Below are positions 1 through 10,396 of a stretch of DNA of 64,000 nt, one piece after another. Both the position numbers and the translations under genes were made by a program. The notes under the pieces were generated by a model. It was given only the letters and a program-made list of their open reading frames with translations. It searched no databases and was not told the origin of the DNA. Within the stretch, counting starts at the first letter, position 1, and each line of letters begins with the position of its first letter. Origin of the DNA: Noviherbaspirillum aridicola (GTDB taxonomy: Bacteria > Pseudomonadota > Gammaproteobacteria > Burkholderiales > Burkholderiaceae_D); the NCBI RefSeq assembly GCF_019656455.1, contig NZ_BPMK01000003.1:1-64000 (forward strand), read 5' to 3'.

Positions 1-127
1 GAGCGCGCCGAAATGCTCCATCAGTGGAACCACCACTACAACTGGCACCGCCCGCACCAAGGTATCGGCGGCAAAGCACCAATGTCCAGACTCTCAACCA
101 ACCGAAATAACCTCTTGCAACTTCACA
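1..127 (+). mobile_element. Right end of an IS481-type insertion sequence
   Basis: The last bases of the transposase frame double as a terminal inverted repeat. Read on the minus strand from 127 inwards, it begins TGTGAAGTTGCAAGAGGTT, which closely resembles the remembered IS481 terminus (TGTGAAG followed by TTCAATAGGTTG-like sequence). The left end of the element lies outside the window. Confidence 0.7.
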
Positions 128-132
128 CCTAG
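1..132 (+). CDS. IS481-family transposase, C-terminal fragment (5' end outside window)
   Basis: An open frame enters from the window edge and ends at TAG 130-132. It encodes 43 residues including [12 protein letters not shown] and [11 protein letters not shown], which is the end of the DDE integrase core typical of IS481-family transposases. The frame closes with NLLQLHT, the natural end for this family. The stop codon does not appear to belong to the element: the terminal inverted repeat ends near 127, and TAG is supplied by a CTAG target site that also contains the gatB stop codon on the other strand. Only the 3' end is visible, so whether the transposase is intact cannot be judged. Confidence 0.85.
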   Translation, partial: ERAEMLHQWNHHYNWHRPHQGIGGKAPMSRLSTNRNNLLQLHT

Positions 133-133
133 C
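128..133. repeat. Probable 6-bp target-site duplication CCTAGC of the IS481 element
   Basis: IS481 and IS1002 are known to insert at NCTAGN and duplicate those six bases. The six bases just outside the inverted repeat are CCTAGC, an exact fit. The CTAG core serves as stop codon for the transposase (plus strand) and for gatB (minus strand). The partner copy at the other end of the element is outside the window. Confidence 0.6.
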
Positions 134-1589
134 CCGCCAGCTTCTTCTTGAGCAGCTCGGTCAGCTGGGCCGGGTTGGCCTTGCCGCGCGTGGCTTTCAT
201 TGCCTGGCCGATGATGGCGTTGAAGGCCTTTTCCTTGCCGGCGCGGTACTCCTCGACCGATTTGGCGTTGGCCGCCAGCACTTCATCGACGATCTTTTCC
301 AGCGCGCCGCTGTCGGAAATCTGCTTGAGTCCCTTGGACTCGATGATTTCGTCGGCCAGCGCCGGGCTGTCGGACTTCGCTTCCCACATCGCGCCGAAGA
401 CTTCCTTGGCGATCTTGTTGGAGATGGTGCCGTCGGCGATGCGCTGCAGCAGCAGGGCGAGCTGTTCGGCCTTCACCGGCGCCTCGGCGATGTCGACGCC
501 CTCGCGGTTGAGGGTGGAGGAAACATCGCCCATCAGCCAGTTGGCGGCGGGCTTGGCCTGCTCGCGGCCGGCCTTCGCCACCACGGCCTCGAAGTAGCCG
601 GCCATCGCCTTGGACTGGGTCAGCACCGCGGCATCGTATTCGGGCAGGCCATAGTCGCCGACGAAGCGCTCGCGCATCGCGCCCGGCAGTTCCGGCATCG
701 CGGCCTTCACCCTTTCCACCCACTCCGGCGCGATCACCAGCGGCGGCAGGTCGGGGTCGGGGAAATAGCGGTAGTCCTGCGCGTCTTCCTTGCTGCGCAT
801 GGAGCGGGTTTCCTTGCGGTCCGGGTCGTACAGCCGGGTTTCCTGCACCACGGTGCCGCCATCCTCGATCAGTTCGATCTGTCGGCGCACTTCGTAGTTG
901 ATCGCCTCTTCCAGGAAGCGGAAGGAGTTGAGGTTCTTGATCTCGCAGCGGGTGCCGAATTCCTTCTGCCCGAGCGGGCGCACCGAGACGTTGGCGTCGC
1001 AGCGGAAGGAGCCTTCCTGCATGTTGCCGTCGCAGATGCCGAGCCACACCACCAGCGAATGCAGGGCCTTGGCATAGGCGACCGCCTCGGCGGCGCTGCG
1101 CATGTCGGGTTCGGTGACGATCTCCAGCAGCGGCGTGCCGGCGCGGTTGAGGTCGATGCCGGTCATGCCGTGGTAGTCCTCGTGCAGCGACTTGCCGGCG
1201 TCTTCCTCCAGGTGCGCGCGGGTCAGCTGCACGCTGCGCACTTCGGCCTTGCCGTTCTGCTCGAGGATGAAGGACACGCGGCCGCCCTGCACCACCGGGA
1301 TCTCGTACTGGCTGATCTGATAACCCTTGGGCAGGTCGGGATAGAAGTAATTCTTGCGGGCGAAGATGGACTTCGGCGCCACCGTGGCGCCGATCGCGAG
1401 GCCGAACTGGATCGCCTTTTCCACCGCGCCCTTGTTCATCACCGGCAGCACGCCGGGCAGGGCGAGATCGACCGGGCTGGCCTGGGTGTTGGGGGCGGCG
1501 CCGAAGCGGGTCGAACTGCCGCTGAAGATTTTCGATTCCGTCGAGAGCTGCGCATGCGTCTCGAGGCCGATCACGATTTCCCACTGCAT
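129..1589 (-). CDS. gatB: Aspartyl/glutamyl-tRNA(Asn/Gln) amidotransferase subunit B
   Basis: GatB recognises mischarged Glu-tRNA(Gln) or Asp-tRNA(Asn), phosphorylates the acyl group and amidates it with ammonia delivered by GatA. The 486-residue protein starts [15 protein letters not shown], the family N-terminus, and keeps the [16 protein letters not shown] block and a C-terminal tRNA-binding helical tail ending in KLAG. I chose the ATG at 1589 because GAGGAAAC lies just upstream and it matches the usual family start; an in-frame ATG at 1604 would add five residues and overlap the preceding gene by 4 bp. It is the last gene of the gatC-gatA-orf-gatB set, and its stop codon lies inside the IS481 target site. 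The product is certain; only the start is open. Confidence 0.97.
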   Translation of the reverse strand: MQWEIVIGLETHAQLSTESKIFSGSSTRFGAAPNTQASPVDLALPGVLPVMNKGAVEKAIQFGLAIGATVAPKSIFARKNYFYPDLPKGYQISQYEIPVVQGGRVSFILEQNGKAEVRSVQLTRAHLEEDAGKSLHEDYHGMTGIDLNRAGTPLLEIVTEPDMRSAAEAVAYAKALHSLVVWLGICDGNMQEGSFRCDANVSVRPLGQKEFGTRCEIKNLNSFRFLEEAINYEVRRQIELIEDGGTVVQETRLYDPDRKETRSMRSKEDAQDYRYFPDPDLPPLVIAPEWVERVKAAMPELPGAMRERFVGDYGLPEYDAAVLTQSKAMAGYFEAVVAKAGREQAKPAANWLMGDVSSTLNREGVDIAEAPVKAEQLALLLQRIADGTISNKIAKEVFGAMWEAKSDSPALADEIIESKGLKQISDSGALEKIVDEVLAANAKSVEEYRAGKEKAFNAIIGQAMKATRGKANPAQLTELLKKKLAG

Positions 1590-1600
1590 AGTTTCCTCAC

Positions 1601-2080
1601 TCATTCTTCATGACGGCACTTGCCGGTCTTCAGGTCGACCGACAGTTCCGTGAAATTCGGGCGCGATCCGCACAGCGCGGGGCAGGTCGGCTTCACCTGC
1701 AGGCTGTCGCCCTCGCGCACCAGGCGGATCGTGCAATTCATGCGGCGATCGAAGGTGTAGCCGCGCGCGTCGCGCGCCGCCCTTGCATCCCTGAGCGCGA
1801 CCCGCCAGGTGGCCCGCGCGCCGTCCTCGCTCACCTCCGCGCTCAGGCCGTCGCTGTCGTCGATGCTGCAGTCGAAGCCGTGGGTGCTGCGGTGCAGCGC
1901 CGACTCCCAGCTGAAGGCTTCGATCCGGTCGCCCTTGAGCCGCATCGTCGCGACGTCGGTGTAGACGACTTTTTCACCATCCTCGTTGCGCTCGCTGCTG
2001 CAGGCGAAGCGGGCGTCCAGCGCCTGTCCCGCCGCCGCGCCGCAGGCGAGAGCAAGCAGTGCGGGCAGCAGGCGGCGCAT
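1601..2080 (-). CDS. Exported six-cysteine protein of unknown function between gatA and gatB
   Basis: This 159-residue protein is not recognised. A signal peptide is evident ([20 protein letters not shown]), with likely cleavage after GQA. The mature part carries six cysteines ([23 protein letters not shown] and KCRHEE), so up to three disulphides in the periplasm are plausible. The start ATG is 2 nt downstream of the gatA stop. The stop overlaps the upstream alternative gatB ATG (ATGA), so it is translationally coupled to both neighbours. A periplasmic protein between the subunits of a cytoplasmic tRNA enzyme is odd; nothing in the sequence explains it. The call as a real gene rests on the signal peptide and tight packing. 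Confidence 0.8.
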   Translation of the reverse strand: MRRLLPALLALACGAAAGQALDARFACSSERNEDGEKVVYTDVATMRLKGDRIEAFSWESALHRSTHGFDCSIDDSDGLSAEVSEDGARATWRVALRDARAARDARGYTFDRRMNCTIRLVREGDSLQVKPTCPALCGSRPNFTELSVDLKTGKCRHEE

Positions 2081-2082
2081 GA

Positions 2083-3543
2083 TCAGACTCCCTGCGGCAC
2101 GCGCCGGTGCCAGTCGGTGGCCAGCTGGAACTGGTGCGCGATATTGAGCAGCTTCGCTTCGCTGAAGGTATTGCCGATCAGCTGCAGGCCGACCGGACGG
2201 CGCCCGTTCTTGTCGCCCTGGCCGAAGCCGCAGGGGATGGACATGCCGGGCAGGCCCGCGAGGCTGGTGGACAGCGTGTAGATGTCGGCCAGATAGTTGG
2301 CGACCGGGTCGTCCGCTTTGGCGCCGAGGTCCCAGGCCACGGTCGGTGACACGGGCCCCATGATCACGTCGCACTGGGTGAACGCGTTCTGGAAATCCTC
2401 GGCGATCAGGCGGCGCAGCTTCTGTGCCTGCAGGTAGTACGCGTCGTAATAGCCGTGCGACAGCACATAGGCGCCGACCAGGATGCGGCGCTTGACCTCG
2501 TCGCCGAAACCCTCGGAGCGGGTCTTGCGGTACATGTCGGCGAGGTCCTTGTAGTCGCTCGCGCGATGTCCGTAGCGCACGCCGTCGAAGCGGCTCAGGT
2601 TGGACGAGGCCTCGGCCGGCGCGATCACGTAATACACCGGGATCGACAGCTCGGTCTTGGGCAGCGAGATGTCGACCAGCGTCGCGCCCAGCTTTTCATA
2701 CTCGGCGAGCGCCGCGCGCACCGCCTGCTCGACGTCGGCCGCGAGACCCTTGCCGAAATATTCACGCGGGATGCCGATGCGCAGGCCCTGCAGGCTGTTG
2801 CCGAGTTCGCGGGTGAAGTCTTCCGCCGGACGGTCGAGGCTGGTCGAGTCGCGTTCGTCGTGTCCCGCCATCGCATTGAGCAGCAGCGCGCAGTCCTCCG
2901 CGGTCTGCGCCATCGGACCGCCCTGGTCGAGCGAGGATGCAAAAGCGATCATGCCGAAGCGCGACACACGGCCATAGGTCGGCTTGATGCCGGTGACGCC
3001 GCACAGCGATGCCGGCTGGCGGATCGAGCCGCCGGTGTCGGTGGCGGTGGCCGCCGGCGCCAGGCGCGCGGCGATCGCGACGGCCGAGCCGCCGGAGGAG
3101 CCGCCCGGGATCGCTGTCCTGTCCCACGGGTTCTTCACCGGGCCGAAGAACGAGTTCTCGTTCGAGGAGCCCATGGCGAATTCATCACAATTCAATTTTC
3201 CGAGCGTGACCGTGCCCGCCTTGTGGAACTGATCCACCACCGCCGCATCGAAGGGGCTTGTGTAGCTTGAGAGCATCTTCGAGCCGGCGGTGGAACGCCA
3301 GCCGCGCGTGACGAAAATGTCCTTGTGCGCGATCGGAATGCCGGTCAGCGGCGTGGTGTCCCCGGAAGCGATGCGGGCGTCGGCCGCAGCGGCCTGCTGC
3401 AGCGTGAGCTGCTCGTCCACGTGGATGAAGGCATTCAGGTCGCTGCTCCCGATACGGTCGAGATACAGGCGGGCCAGTTCGGTCGCCGAGATCTGCCTTG
3501 CCTGCAGCAGCGCGGAAAGTTCTTTGATGGTCTTGGTATGCAT
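2083..3543 (-). CDS. gatA: Glutamyl-tRNA(Gln) amidotransferase subunit A
   Basis: GatA is the amidase-signature glutaminase that releases ammonia for GatB. The 486-residue protein shows the catalytic Lys in PIAHKDIF (about residue 73) and the glycine/serine-rich signature [13 protein letters not shown], which holds the cis-Ser/Ser pair. It also has [15 protein letters not shown] and [16 protein letters not shown]-type substrate loops. Length is normal for the family. It follows gatC by 33 nt and precedes the small exported protein gene by 2 nt. The start at [13 protein letters not shown] fits the family. Confidence 0.98.
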   Translation of the reverse strand: MHTKTIKELSALLQARQISATELARLYLDRIGSSDLNAFIHVDEQLTLQQAAAADARIASGDTTPLTGIPIAHKDIFVTRGWRSTAGSKMLSSYTSPFDAAVVDQFHKAGTVTLGKLNCDEFAMGSSNENSFFGPVKNPWDRTAIPGGSSGGSAVAIAARLAPAATATDTGGSIRQPASLCGVTGIKPTYGRVSRFGMIAFASSLDQGGPMAQTAEDCALLLNAMAGHDERDSTSLDRPAEDFTRELGNSLQGLRIGIPREYFGKGLAADVEQAVRAALAEYEKLGATLVDISLPKTELSIPVYYVIAPAEASSNLSRFDGVRYGHRASDYKDLADMYRKTRSEGFGDEVKRRILVGAYVLSHGYYDAYYLQAQKLRRLIAEDFQNAFTQCDVIMGPVSPTVAWDLGAKADDPVANYLADIYTLSTSLAGLPGMSIPCGFGQGDKNGRRPVGLQLIGNTFSEAKLLNIAHQFQLATDWHRRVPQGV

Positions 3544-3576
3544 GGGAAGGACTGGCGGCGCGAGGCGCCGGCCGTG

Positions 3577-3879
3577 TTATTCGATGACTTTCGGGACCAG
3601 GTAGAGGCCGTCCTGCACCGCAGGCGCCACTTGCTGGTATTCGTCGCGGCGGTCGGCCTCCGTGACGCGGTCCTCGCGCAGCGGCAGGGCGATGTTGTCC
3701 TGGTAGGCGGCGATCGGGTGGCTCAGGGGTTCGACGCCGGTGGTGTCGACGGCGCGCATCTGCTCCACCAGGGCGAAGATGCCGTTGAGCTTGTCGAGCG
3801 TCTTGCCCGCCTGTTCATCGTTGAGGTCCAGCTGCGCGAGGCGCGCGAGACGTTTGACATCGGTTAGGTCGAGTGACAT
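3577..3879 (-). CDS. gatC: Glutamyl-tRNA(Gln) amidotransferase subunit C
   Basis: GatC is the roughly 100-residue scaffold that stabilises the GatA-GatB complex. The sequence [19 protein letters not shown], the central [10 protein letters not shown] and the conserved GVEPLSHPI followed by LREDRVTE are family hallmarks. It is the first gene of the leftward gat operon and is divergent from mreB, with 284 bp between the two start codons. Confidence 0.97.
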   Translation of the reverse strand: MSLDLTDVKRLARLAQLDLNDEQAGKTLDKLNGIFALVEQMRAVDTTGVEPLSHPIAAYQDNIALPLREDRVTEADRRDEYQQVAPAVQDGLYLVPKVIE

Positions 3880-4038
3880 GTCGGGGTGCCGGAGAGTGAT
3901 CGTTGGGGGATCGTTGGAGTTCGTTGCAATCGGAAATATTCAGGAAGTCAAAGGCTGTTTTTGTTCTGGCAAAAGCTTGTCAAAAATGGCGTTGCAACAG
4001 GGGTTTCGCCGTGATTTTTGGAGTTTCCCTCGACTAAT

Positions 4039-4048
4039 TTCACGTGAA
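4039..4048. promoter_or_regulatory. Perfect palindrome TTCACGTGAA next to a -10-like TATAAG, gatC-mreB intergenic region
   Basis: The 284-bp region between the divergent gatC and mreB genes contains a 10-bp perfect palindrome, TTCACGTGAA. A -10-like TATAAG (4050-4055, plus) follows immediately. The overlap with a possible mreB -10 would suit an operator. No convincing -35 element is seen at the expected spacing, so promoter and operator roles are inference. Confidence 0.3.
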
Positions 4049-4145
4049 TTATAAGGTAGAATGACGGGCTTATCGCCGCCCCGCGCCAGCGCGGCAGAAG
4101 CGGCCCAGCCCGGGTTTTACCCACCATTGTTTAGCGCGCCTGTGA

Positions 4146-5207
<1,062 letters not shown>

Positions 5208-5219
5208 GCCCTGCATCAC

Positions 5220-5245
5220 GCGCATCCCGCCGCAGCGGGATGCGC
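5220..5245 (+). promoter_or_regulatory. Strong hairpin between mreB and mreC, no U-tract
   Basis: An 11-bp perfect inverted repeat, GCGCATCCCGC and GCGGGATGCGC around the loop CGCA, lies 13 nt after the mreB stop. No run of T follows, so it is not a standard intrinsic terminator. It could protect the 3' end of an mreB message or attenuate readthrough into mreC. Confidence 0.5.
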
Positions 5246-5291
5246 CGGCGGACTCACACTGCACCGCACCTACCGCACTCGCTAGCCTCTG

Positions 5292-6521
5292 ATGGATTAC
5301 AGTCCACCGCCACTCTTCAAGCAAGGCGCCTCCGCCCGCGCCAAAGTGGTGATCTTCTCCCTGATAGCCCTGACCCTGCTGATCGCCGATGCGCGCCTGC
5401 GCTCGCTGGGGGCGATCCGCCAGGTCGTCGGCACCGCCCTCTACCCGTTGCAGGTGGTGGCGCTGCTGCCGCGCGACGGCGCCATGCTGGTCGCCGGCTA
5501 TTTCTCGACCCTGTCGGCGGTGCAGCGCGAAAACCAGCGGCTCAAGCAGGAGCAGGTGGCCAACGCGCAGACGCTGCAGCAGATCCAGCAGCTGTCCGCC
5601 GAGAACGCGCAGCTGCGCAGGCTGCTCGATGCGAATGAGCGCCTGCCGGTGAAGTCGGTGATGAGCGAGATCCTGTACGACGCCCGCGACGCCTTCACCC
5701 GCAAGATCATCCTCGACCGCGGCAGCCGCAACGGCGTGCGCCCCGGCCAGCCGGTGATCGACGACCTCGGCGTGGTGGGCCAGGTCACCCGCGTCTACCC
5801 GTTCACATCGGAAGTCACGCTGCTGACCGACAAGGACCAGGCCATTCCGGTGCAGGTGGTGCGCTCCGGGCTGCGCAGCATCGCCTATGGCCAGGGCCAT
5901 GCCGGCACGCTCGATCTGCGCTTCATGCCGGTCAACGCCGACGTGCGCAATGGCGACATTCTGGTGACCTCCGGCCTCGACGGCGTCTATCCGCCAGGCC
6001 TTGCGGTGGCCAAGGTGGCACAGGTCGAGAGCAAGTCGTCCGACGCATTCGCCCGTATCGTGCTGCAGCCGCTGGCCGGCATCGACCGCAATCGCCAGCT
6101 GCTGATCCTGCTCACCGAGGACAACTTCCCGCCGCGTCCGTCGGCGGACGATGCGGCGGCTCCCGCGCACAAGAAGCCCGCGGCCGAAGCCGCCAGGGAT
6201 GGCAAGCAGGCGGCTCCGGCGGCAGCGGCCGCCAGCACGCCGCAGGCGCAGGCGCAGGCGGCGGCACCCGCCGCGCAACCCGCGGCCCAGCCCGCCGCCG
6301 CCAGCCCGGGACCGGCAAAACCCGCTTCACCCGCTGGCGCCGGGGCTGCCTCGCCGCCCGCCGTGACGCCGAAGGCACCGGCGCAGCCCGCGCCGGCCGC
6401 GGCCGCGCCCGCGGCACCCGCATCCAGACCCGCTACGGCCGCCGTAGCGCCTGCCGCGCCGACGCCTGCGCCGCCTGCCGCCGCGCCGGCACCGGCATCA
6501 CCCGCACAGCCGAAGCCATGA
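5292..6521 (+). CDS. mreC: Rod shape-determining protein MreC with long Pro/Ala-rich tail
   Basis: MreC is a bitopic inner-membrane protein whose periplasmic beta domain activates the RodA-PBP2 elongasome. The 409-residue protein has a short cytoplasmic lead and a membrane helix near residues 17-35 (VVIFSLIALTLLIADA). A coiled coil around residues 75-115 (QRENQRLKQEQ, ENAQLRRLL) is followed by the paired beta domain to about residue 275 (RNGVRPGQPV, VTSGLDGVYPPGLAVAKV). The remaining 130 residues are almost only Ala, Pro, Gln and Ser, much longer than in E. coli MreC, and are presumably disordered. Its stop overlaps the mreD start by 4 bp. Confidence 0.97.
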   Translation: MDYSPPPLFKQGASARAKVVIFSLIALTLLIADARLRSLGAIRQVVGTALYPLQVVALLPRDGAMLVAGYFSTLSAVQRENQRLKQEQVANAQTLQQIQQLSAENAQLRRLLDANERLPVKSVMSEILYDARDAFTRKIILDRGSRNGVRPGQPVIDDLGVVGQVTRVYPFTSEVTLLTDKDQAIPVQVVRSGLRSIAYGQGHAGTLDLRFMPVNADVRNGDILVTSGLDGVYPPGLAVAKVAQVESKSSDAFARIVLQPLAGIDRNRQLLILLTEDNFPPRPSADDAAAPAHKKPAAEAARDGKQAAPAAAAASTPQAQAQAAAPAAQPAAQPAAASPGPAKPASPAGAGAASPPAVTPKAPAQPAPAAAAPAAPASRPATAAVAPAAPTPAPPAAAPAPASPAQPKP

Positions 6522-7030
6522 ACCGACCGCACTACATCCTGCTGCCCGCCAATCCGCTGTTCATCGCGGCGAGCATCGTCGTGGCCTTCCTGCTGAACAT
6601 CCTGCCCTGGGGGCAGGCGGTCGGCGTGCCGGATTTCGTCGCCCTGGTGCTGGTGTTCTGGAGCATTCACCAGCCGCGCCGCGTCGGCATCGGCATCGCC
6701 TTCACCATGGGGCTGCTGATGGACGTGCACGACGCCAGCCTGCTCGGCGAAAACGCGCTGTCGTACACGCTGCTGTCGTATTTCGCGATCATGATTCACC
6801 GTCGCGTGCTGTGGTTCAAGGTCTGGACCCAGGCCGCCCACGTGCTGCCGCTGCTGTTGCTGATGCAGGCGGTGCAGCTGGTGATCAGGATGCTGGTGAG
6901 CGGCCGCTTCCCGGGCTGGAGCGTATTCCTCGAGAGCGTGGTGGCCTCGCTGCTGTGGCCTCTCGTGACGGCGATCCTGCTGGCGCCCCAGCGGCGCGCG
7001 GTCGACCGCGACGACACGCGACCCATTTGA
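6518..7030 (+). CDS. mreD: Rod shape-determining membrane protein MreD
   Basis: MreD is the integral membrane partner of MreC. The 170-residue protein contains about five hydrophobic segments, among them FIAASIVVAFLLNILPW, FVALVLVFWSIH and LPLLLLMQAVQLVIRMLV. The family block PRRVGIGIAFTMGLLMDVHDASLLGENAL is at about residues 50-80. The ATG overlaps the mreC stop (ATGA), indicating translational coupling. Confidence 0.95.
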   Translation: MNRPHYILLPANPLFIAASIVVAFLLNILPWGQAVGVPDFVALVLVFWSIHQPRRVGIGIAFTMGLLMDVHDASLLGENALSYTLLSYFAIMIHRRVLWFKVWTQAAHVLPLLLLMQAVQLVIRMLVSGRFPGWSVFLESVVASLLWPLVTAILLAPQRRAVDRDDTRPI

Positions 7031-7032
7031 GC

Positions 7033-7092
7033 GCGCCCCGACGGGCGCCTGTTGATCAGGACGTAGCACCCTAGCGCACGGCCTCCGGCCGT
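7033..7092 (+). promoter_or_regulatory. Two short hairpins between mreD and mrdA
   Basis: GCGCCC and GGGCGC pair around CGAC (7033-7048), and ACGGCC and GGCCGT pair around TCC (7078-7092). The second lies just upstream of the mrdA start at 7111. Neither is followed by a T-run, so they may modulate mRNA stability rather than end transcription. Confidence 0.3.
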
Positions 7093-7110
7093 CAAGTCAA
7101 AAAGTCAGGT

Positions 7111-9264
7111 ATGACCGAATTCAAGAACACGGAACGCGAACTGCATTTCTTCCGCATGCGGCTGTCGGTGGCGGCCGTGTTCGTGCTGATCTGCTTCGGC
7201 CTGCTGGTCTCGCGCTTCGTCTGGCTGCAGGTACTGCGCCACGACCATTACCAGGCCCAGGCCGAGGACAACCGCATCTCCATCGTGCCGGTGGTGCCCA
7301 ACCGCGGCCTGATCCTGGACCGCAACGGCGTGGTCCTGGCGCGCAACTTCTCCGCCTATACCCTGGAAATCACGCCGTCCAAGATCCAGCAGCCGCTGGA
7401 CAAGCTGATCGACGAACTGTCGACGCTGGTCGACATCCAGCCCAAGGACCGCCGCCGCTTCCGCCGCCTGCAGGAAGAGGCCAAGAACTTCGAGAGCCTG
7501 CCGATCCGCACCCGCCTGAGCGACGAGGAAGTCGCGCGCTTCACCGCGCAGCGCTACCGCTTCCCCGGTGTCGAAATCCAGGCCCGCCTGTTCCGCCAGT
7601 ACCCGCAGGGCAAGGTCGCTTCGCACGTGATCGGCTACATCGGCCGCATCAACCAGCGCGAGGCCGCCCGCATCGAGGAGAGCGAGGACGCGGCCAACTA
7701 CGCGGGCACCAACCATATCGGCAAGGAAGGCCTGGAAAAGCGCTACGAGCGCGAGCTGCACGGCACCACCGGCTACGAGGAAGTGGAAGTCTCCGCCGGC
7801 GGACGCGCGGTGCGCACGCTGTCGCGCACGCCGGCCACCCCCGGCCACAACCTGATCCTGTCCATCGACGTCGAACTGCAGAAGATCGTCGAGGAAGCCT
7901 TCGGCGACCGCCGCGGCGCGCTGGTGGCGATCGAGCCGGCGACCGGCGACGTGCTGGCCTATGTGTCCATGCCGACCTTCGACCCCAACCTGTTCGTCGA
8001 CGGCATCGATCCGCAGAGCTGGAATGAACTCAACAACTCGCCCGACCGGCCGCTGCTGAACCGGCCGCTGATCGGCACCTATCCGCCCGGCTCCACCTAC
8101 AAGCCCTTCATGGCGCTGGCCGCGCTCGAGCTCGGCAAGCGCACGCCGAACCAGGCGATTTCCGACCCCGGCTATTTCTGGTTCGGCAATCACAAGTTCC
8201 GCGACGACAAGGAGGGCGGGCATGGCATGGTCGACATGTACAAGTCGGTCGTGCATTCCTGCGACACCTACTACTACATCCTGGCCAATGAACTCGGCGT
8301 CGATACCATCCACGACTTCATGAAGCCTTTCGGCTTCGGCCAGCTCACCGGCATCGACCTCGAGCATGAAAAGCGCGGCATCCTGCCCTCCACCGAATGG
8401 AAGCGCAATGCCTACCGCCGCCCCGAGCAAAAGAAATGGTATGCGGGCGAGACCATCTCGATCGGCATCGGCCAGGGCTACAACTCGTTCACCATCCTGC
8501 AGCTCGCGCACGCCACCGCCAACCTCGTGAACAACGGCGTGGTGATGAAGCCGCACCTGGCCAAGATCATCGAGAACGGCGCCACCAAGGAGCGCACGCT
8601 GACCGTGCCCAAGGAAAGCTACCGCATCCCGCTCAAGCAGCAGAACATCGACTACATCAAGCACACGATGGAAGGCGTGGTGAAGGAAGGCACGGGCGCG
8701 CGCGCGTTCGCCAACGCCGGCTACCAGTCGGCGGGCAAGACCGGCACCGCGCAGGTGATCGCGATCAAGAAGAACGAGAAATACGACGCCAGCAAGATCG
8801 CCGAGATTCACCGCGACCACGCGCTCTATACCGCCTTCGCCCCGGTCGACAATCCGCGCATCGTGCTCGCGCTGATCGTCGAGAACGGCGGCTTCGGCGC
8901 GCAGGCCGCGGCGCCGATCGCGCGCAAGGCGATCGACTACTGGCTGCTCGGCAAGCGTCCCGAGGACAAGGCCGCGCCGCCAGCGGGCAAGCAGGCACCG
9001 GCGCTGCCGCCTGAGGCCGCTGCGGCCGGCAGCACCACGGTCAAGCCCGTGGCGCTGCAGACCCCCCAGCAGGTGCCGCAACAGGCGCCACAACAGGCGC
9101 CGGCGCAAGCGGCACCGCAGAGCGGGCAACCGCCGGTGCAGCAGCAGACACCGCAGACGCAGCAGGCACCCCGGGCGCAGGCGCCGCAGAAACCGCAGCC
9201 GCAACCCCAGCAGGCGCCCCGGCAGCAGCCGACTGCGGCGCAACCGCCCCAGCAGAGAGACTGA
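7111..9264 (+). CDS. mrdA: Penicillin-binding protein 2 (peptidoglycan transpeptidase)
   Basis: PBP2 is the monofunctional transpeptidase of the elongasome. The 717-residue protein has an N-terminal membrane anchor (VAAVFVLICFGLLVSRFVWL, about residues 17-36) and the pedestal domain with PNRGLILDRNG. The transpeptidase domain has the SxxK motif in PPGSTYKPFMAL (about residue 330), SCDTYYY, and KTGTAQ near residue 546. After about residue 625 it ends in a Gln/Pro/Ala-rich tail of roughly 90 residues (TPQQVPQQAPQQ and similar), longer than E. coli PBP2 and probably disordered. It is followed 5 nt later by rodA. Confidence 0.98.
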   Translation: MTEFKNTERELHFFRMRLSVAAVFVLICFGLLVSRFVWLQVLRHDHYQAQAEDNRISIVPVVPNRGLILDRNGVVLARNFSAYTLEITPSKIQQPLDKLIDELSTLVDIQPKDRRRFRRLQEEAKNFESLPIRTRLSDEEVARFTAQRYRFPGVEIQARLFRQYPQGKVASHVIGYIGRINQREAARIEESEDAANYAGTNHIGKEGLEKRYERELHGTTGYEEVEVSAGGRAVRTLSRTPATPGHNLILSIDVELQKIVEEAFGDRRGALVAIEPATGDVLAYVSMPTFDPNLFVDGIDPQSWNELNNSPDRPLLNRPLIGTYPPGSTYKPFMALAALELGKRTPNQAISDPGYFWFGNHKFRDDKEGGHGMVDMYKSVVHSCDTYYYILANELGVDTIHDFMKPFGFGQLTGIDLEHEKRGILPSTEWKRNAYRRPEQKKWYAGETISIGIGQGYNSFTILQLAHATANLVNNGVVMKPHLAKIIENGATKERTLTVPKESYRIPLKQQNIDYIKHTMEGVVKEGTGARAFANAGYQSAGKTGTAQVIAIKKNEKYDASKIAEIHRDHALYTAFAPVDNPRIVLALIVENGGFGAQAAAPIARKAIDYWLLGKRPEDKAAPPAGKQAPALPPEAAAAGSTTVKPVALQTPQQVPQQAPQQAPAQAAPQSGQPPVQQQTPQTQQAPRAQAPQKPQPQPQQAPRQQPTAAQPPQQRD

Positions 9265-9269
9265 CGACG

Positions 9270-10391
9270 ATGCACAGCATGCACATTCCCGAGCGCCGGC
9301 ATCCCTGGCAAGTCATCAAGCCGTATCTGAACGTGTTCGACGGGCCGCTGATGCTGATCCTGTTCCTGCTGCTGTCGGTCAGCAGCATGGCGATGTACTC
9401 GGCCGGCTATGACCACGGCAGCCGTTTCGACGACCACCTGCGCAACATCATGATTTCCTTCGTGGTGATGTGGATGGCGGCGCTGATGCCGCCGCAGATG
9501 CTGATGCGTCTGGCGGTGCCGCTGTACACCATCGGCGTCGGGCTGCTGATCGCGGTCGCGATGTTCGGCATCGTCAAGAAGGGCGCGCGCCGCTGGATCG
9601 ACGTCGGCGTGGTGATCCAGCCCTCCGAGCTGCTCAAGATCGCGGTGCCGCTGATGCTTGCCTGGTTCTTCCAGAAGCGCGAGGGTACGCTGCGCTGGCA
9701 GGATTTCGCCGGCGCCGCCATCCTGCTGGTGATCCCGGTCGCGCTGATCGCCAAGCAGCCCGACCTTGGCACCTCGCTGCTGGTGCTCGCGTCCGGCTTC
9801 TATGTGATCTTTCTGGCCGGCCTGTCGTGGAAGGTGCTGCTCGGCCTGTTCCTGACCGGCATGGCGAGCCTGCCGATCGTCTGGTCGGTGCTGCACGACT
9901 ACCAGCGGCAGCGGGTGCTGACCCTGATCGACCCGACCACCGACCCGCTCGGCAAGGGCTTCCACATCATCCAGTCGATGATCGCGATCGGCTCGGGCGG
10001 CGTGAGCGGCAAGGGCTGGTTCAAGGGCACGCAGGCGCACCTCGAATTCATCCCGGAGCGCACCACCGACTTCCTGTTCGCGGTGTATTCGGAGGAATTC
10101 GGCCTGATCGGCAACCTGGCGCTGCTGTTCATCTACCTGCTGCTGATCGGCCGCGGCCTGCTCATCGCGGCCAACGCGCCGACCGTCTTCACGCGTCTGC
10201 TCGCGGGCGCGCTGACGATGATTCTGTTCACCTATGCCTTCGTCAACATGGGCATGGTGAGCGGCATCCTGCCCGTGGTCGGCGTGCCGCTGCCCTTCAT
10301 GAGCTACGGCGGCACCGCGTTCGTGACGCTCGGCCTCGGCGTCGGCATGCTGATGAGCATCCAGCGGCATCGCAAGCTGGTCCAGACCTGA
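9270..10391 (+). CDS. rodA: Peptidoglycan glycosyltransferase RodA (SEDS family)
   Basis: RodA polymerises lipid II for side-wall synthesis together with PBP2. The 373-residue protein has about ten hydrophobic segments and the SEDS blocks KKGARRWIDVGVVIQPSELLK and KQPDLGTSLLV. It also has FIPERTTDFLFAVYSEEFG and the C-terminal GVPLPFMSYGGTA. All are well conserved. It is the last member of the mre-mrd block proper; rlpA follows after 181 nt. Confidence 0.98.
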   Translation: MHSMHIPERRHPWQVIKPYLNVFDGPLMLILFLLLSVSSMAMYSAGYDHGSRFDDHLRNIMISFVVMWMAALMPPQMLMRLAVPLYTIGVGLLIAVAMFGIVKKGARRWIDVGVVIQPSELLKIAVPLMLAWFFQKREGTLRWQDFAGAAILLVIPVALIAKQPDLGTSLLVLASGFYVIFLAGLSWKVLLGLFLTGMASLPIVWSVLHDYQRQRVLTLIDPTTDPLGKGFHIIQSMIAIGSGGVSGKGWFKGTQAHLEFIPERTTDFLFAVYSEEFGLIGNLALLFIYLLLIGRGLLIAANAPTVFTRLLAGALTMILFTYAFVNMGMVSGILPVVGVPLPFMSYGGTAFVTLGLGVGMLMSIQRHRKLVQT

Positions 10392-10396
10392 ACCAT

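Noticed and set aside
7105-9243. 712-codon minus-strand frame opposite mrdA
   Set aside because: It is antisense to a certain PBP2 gene, with composition typical of GC-rich shadow frames.
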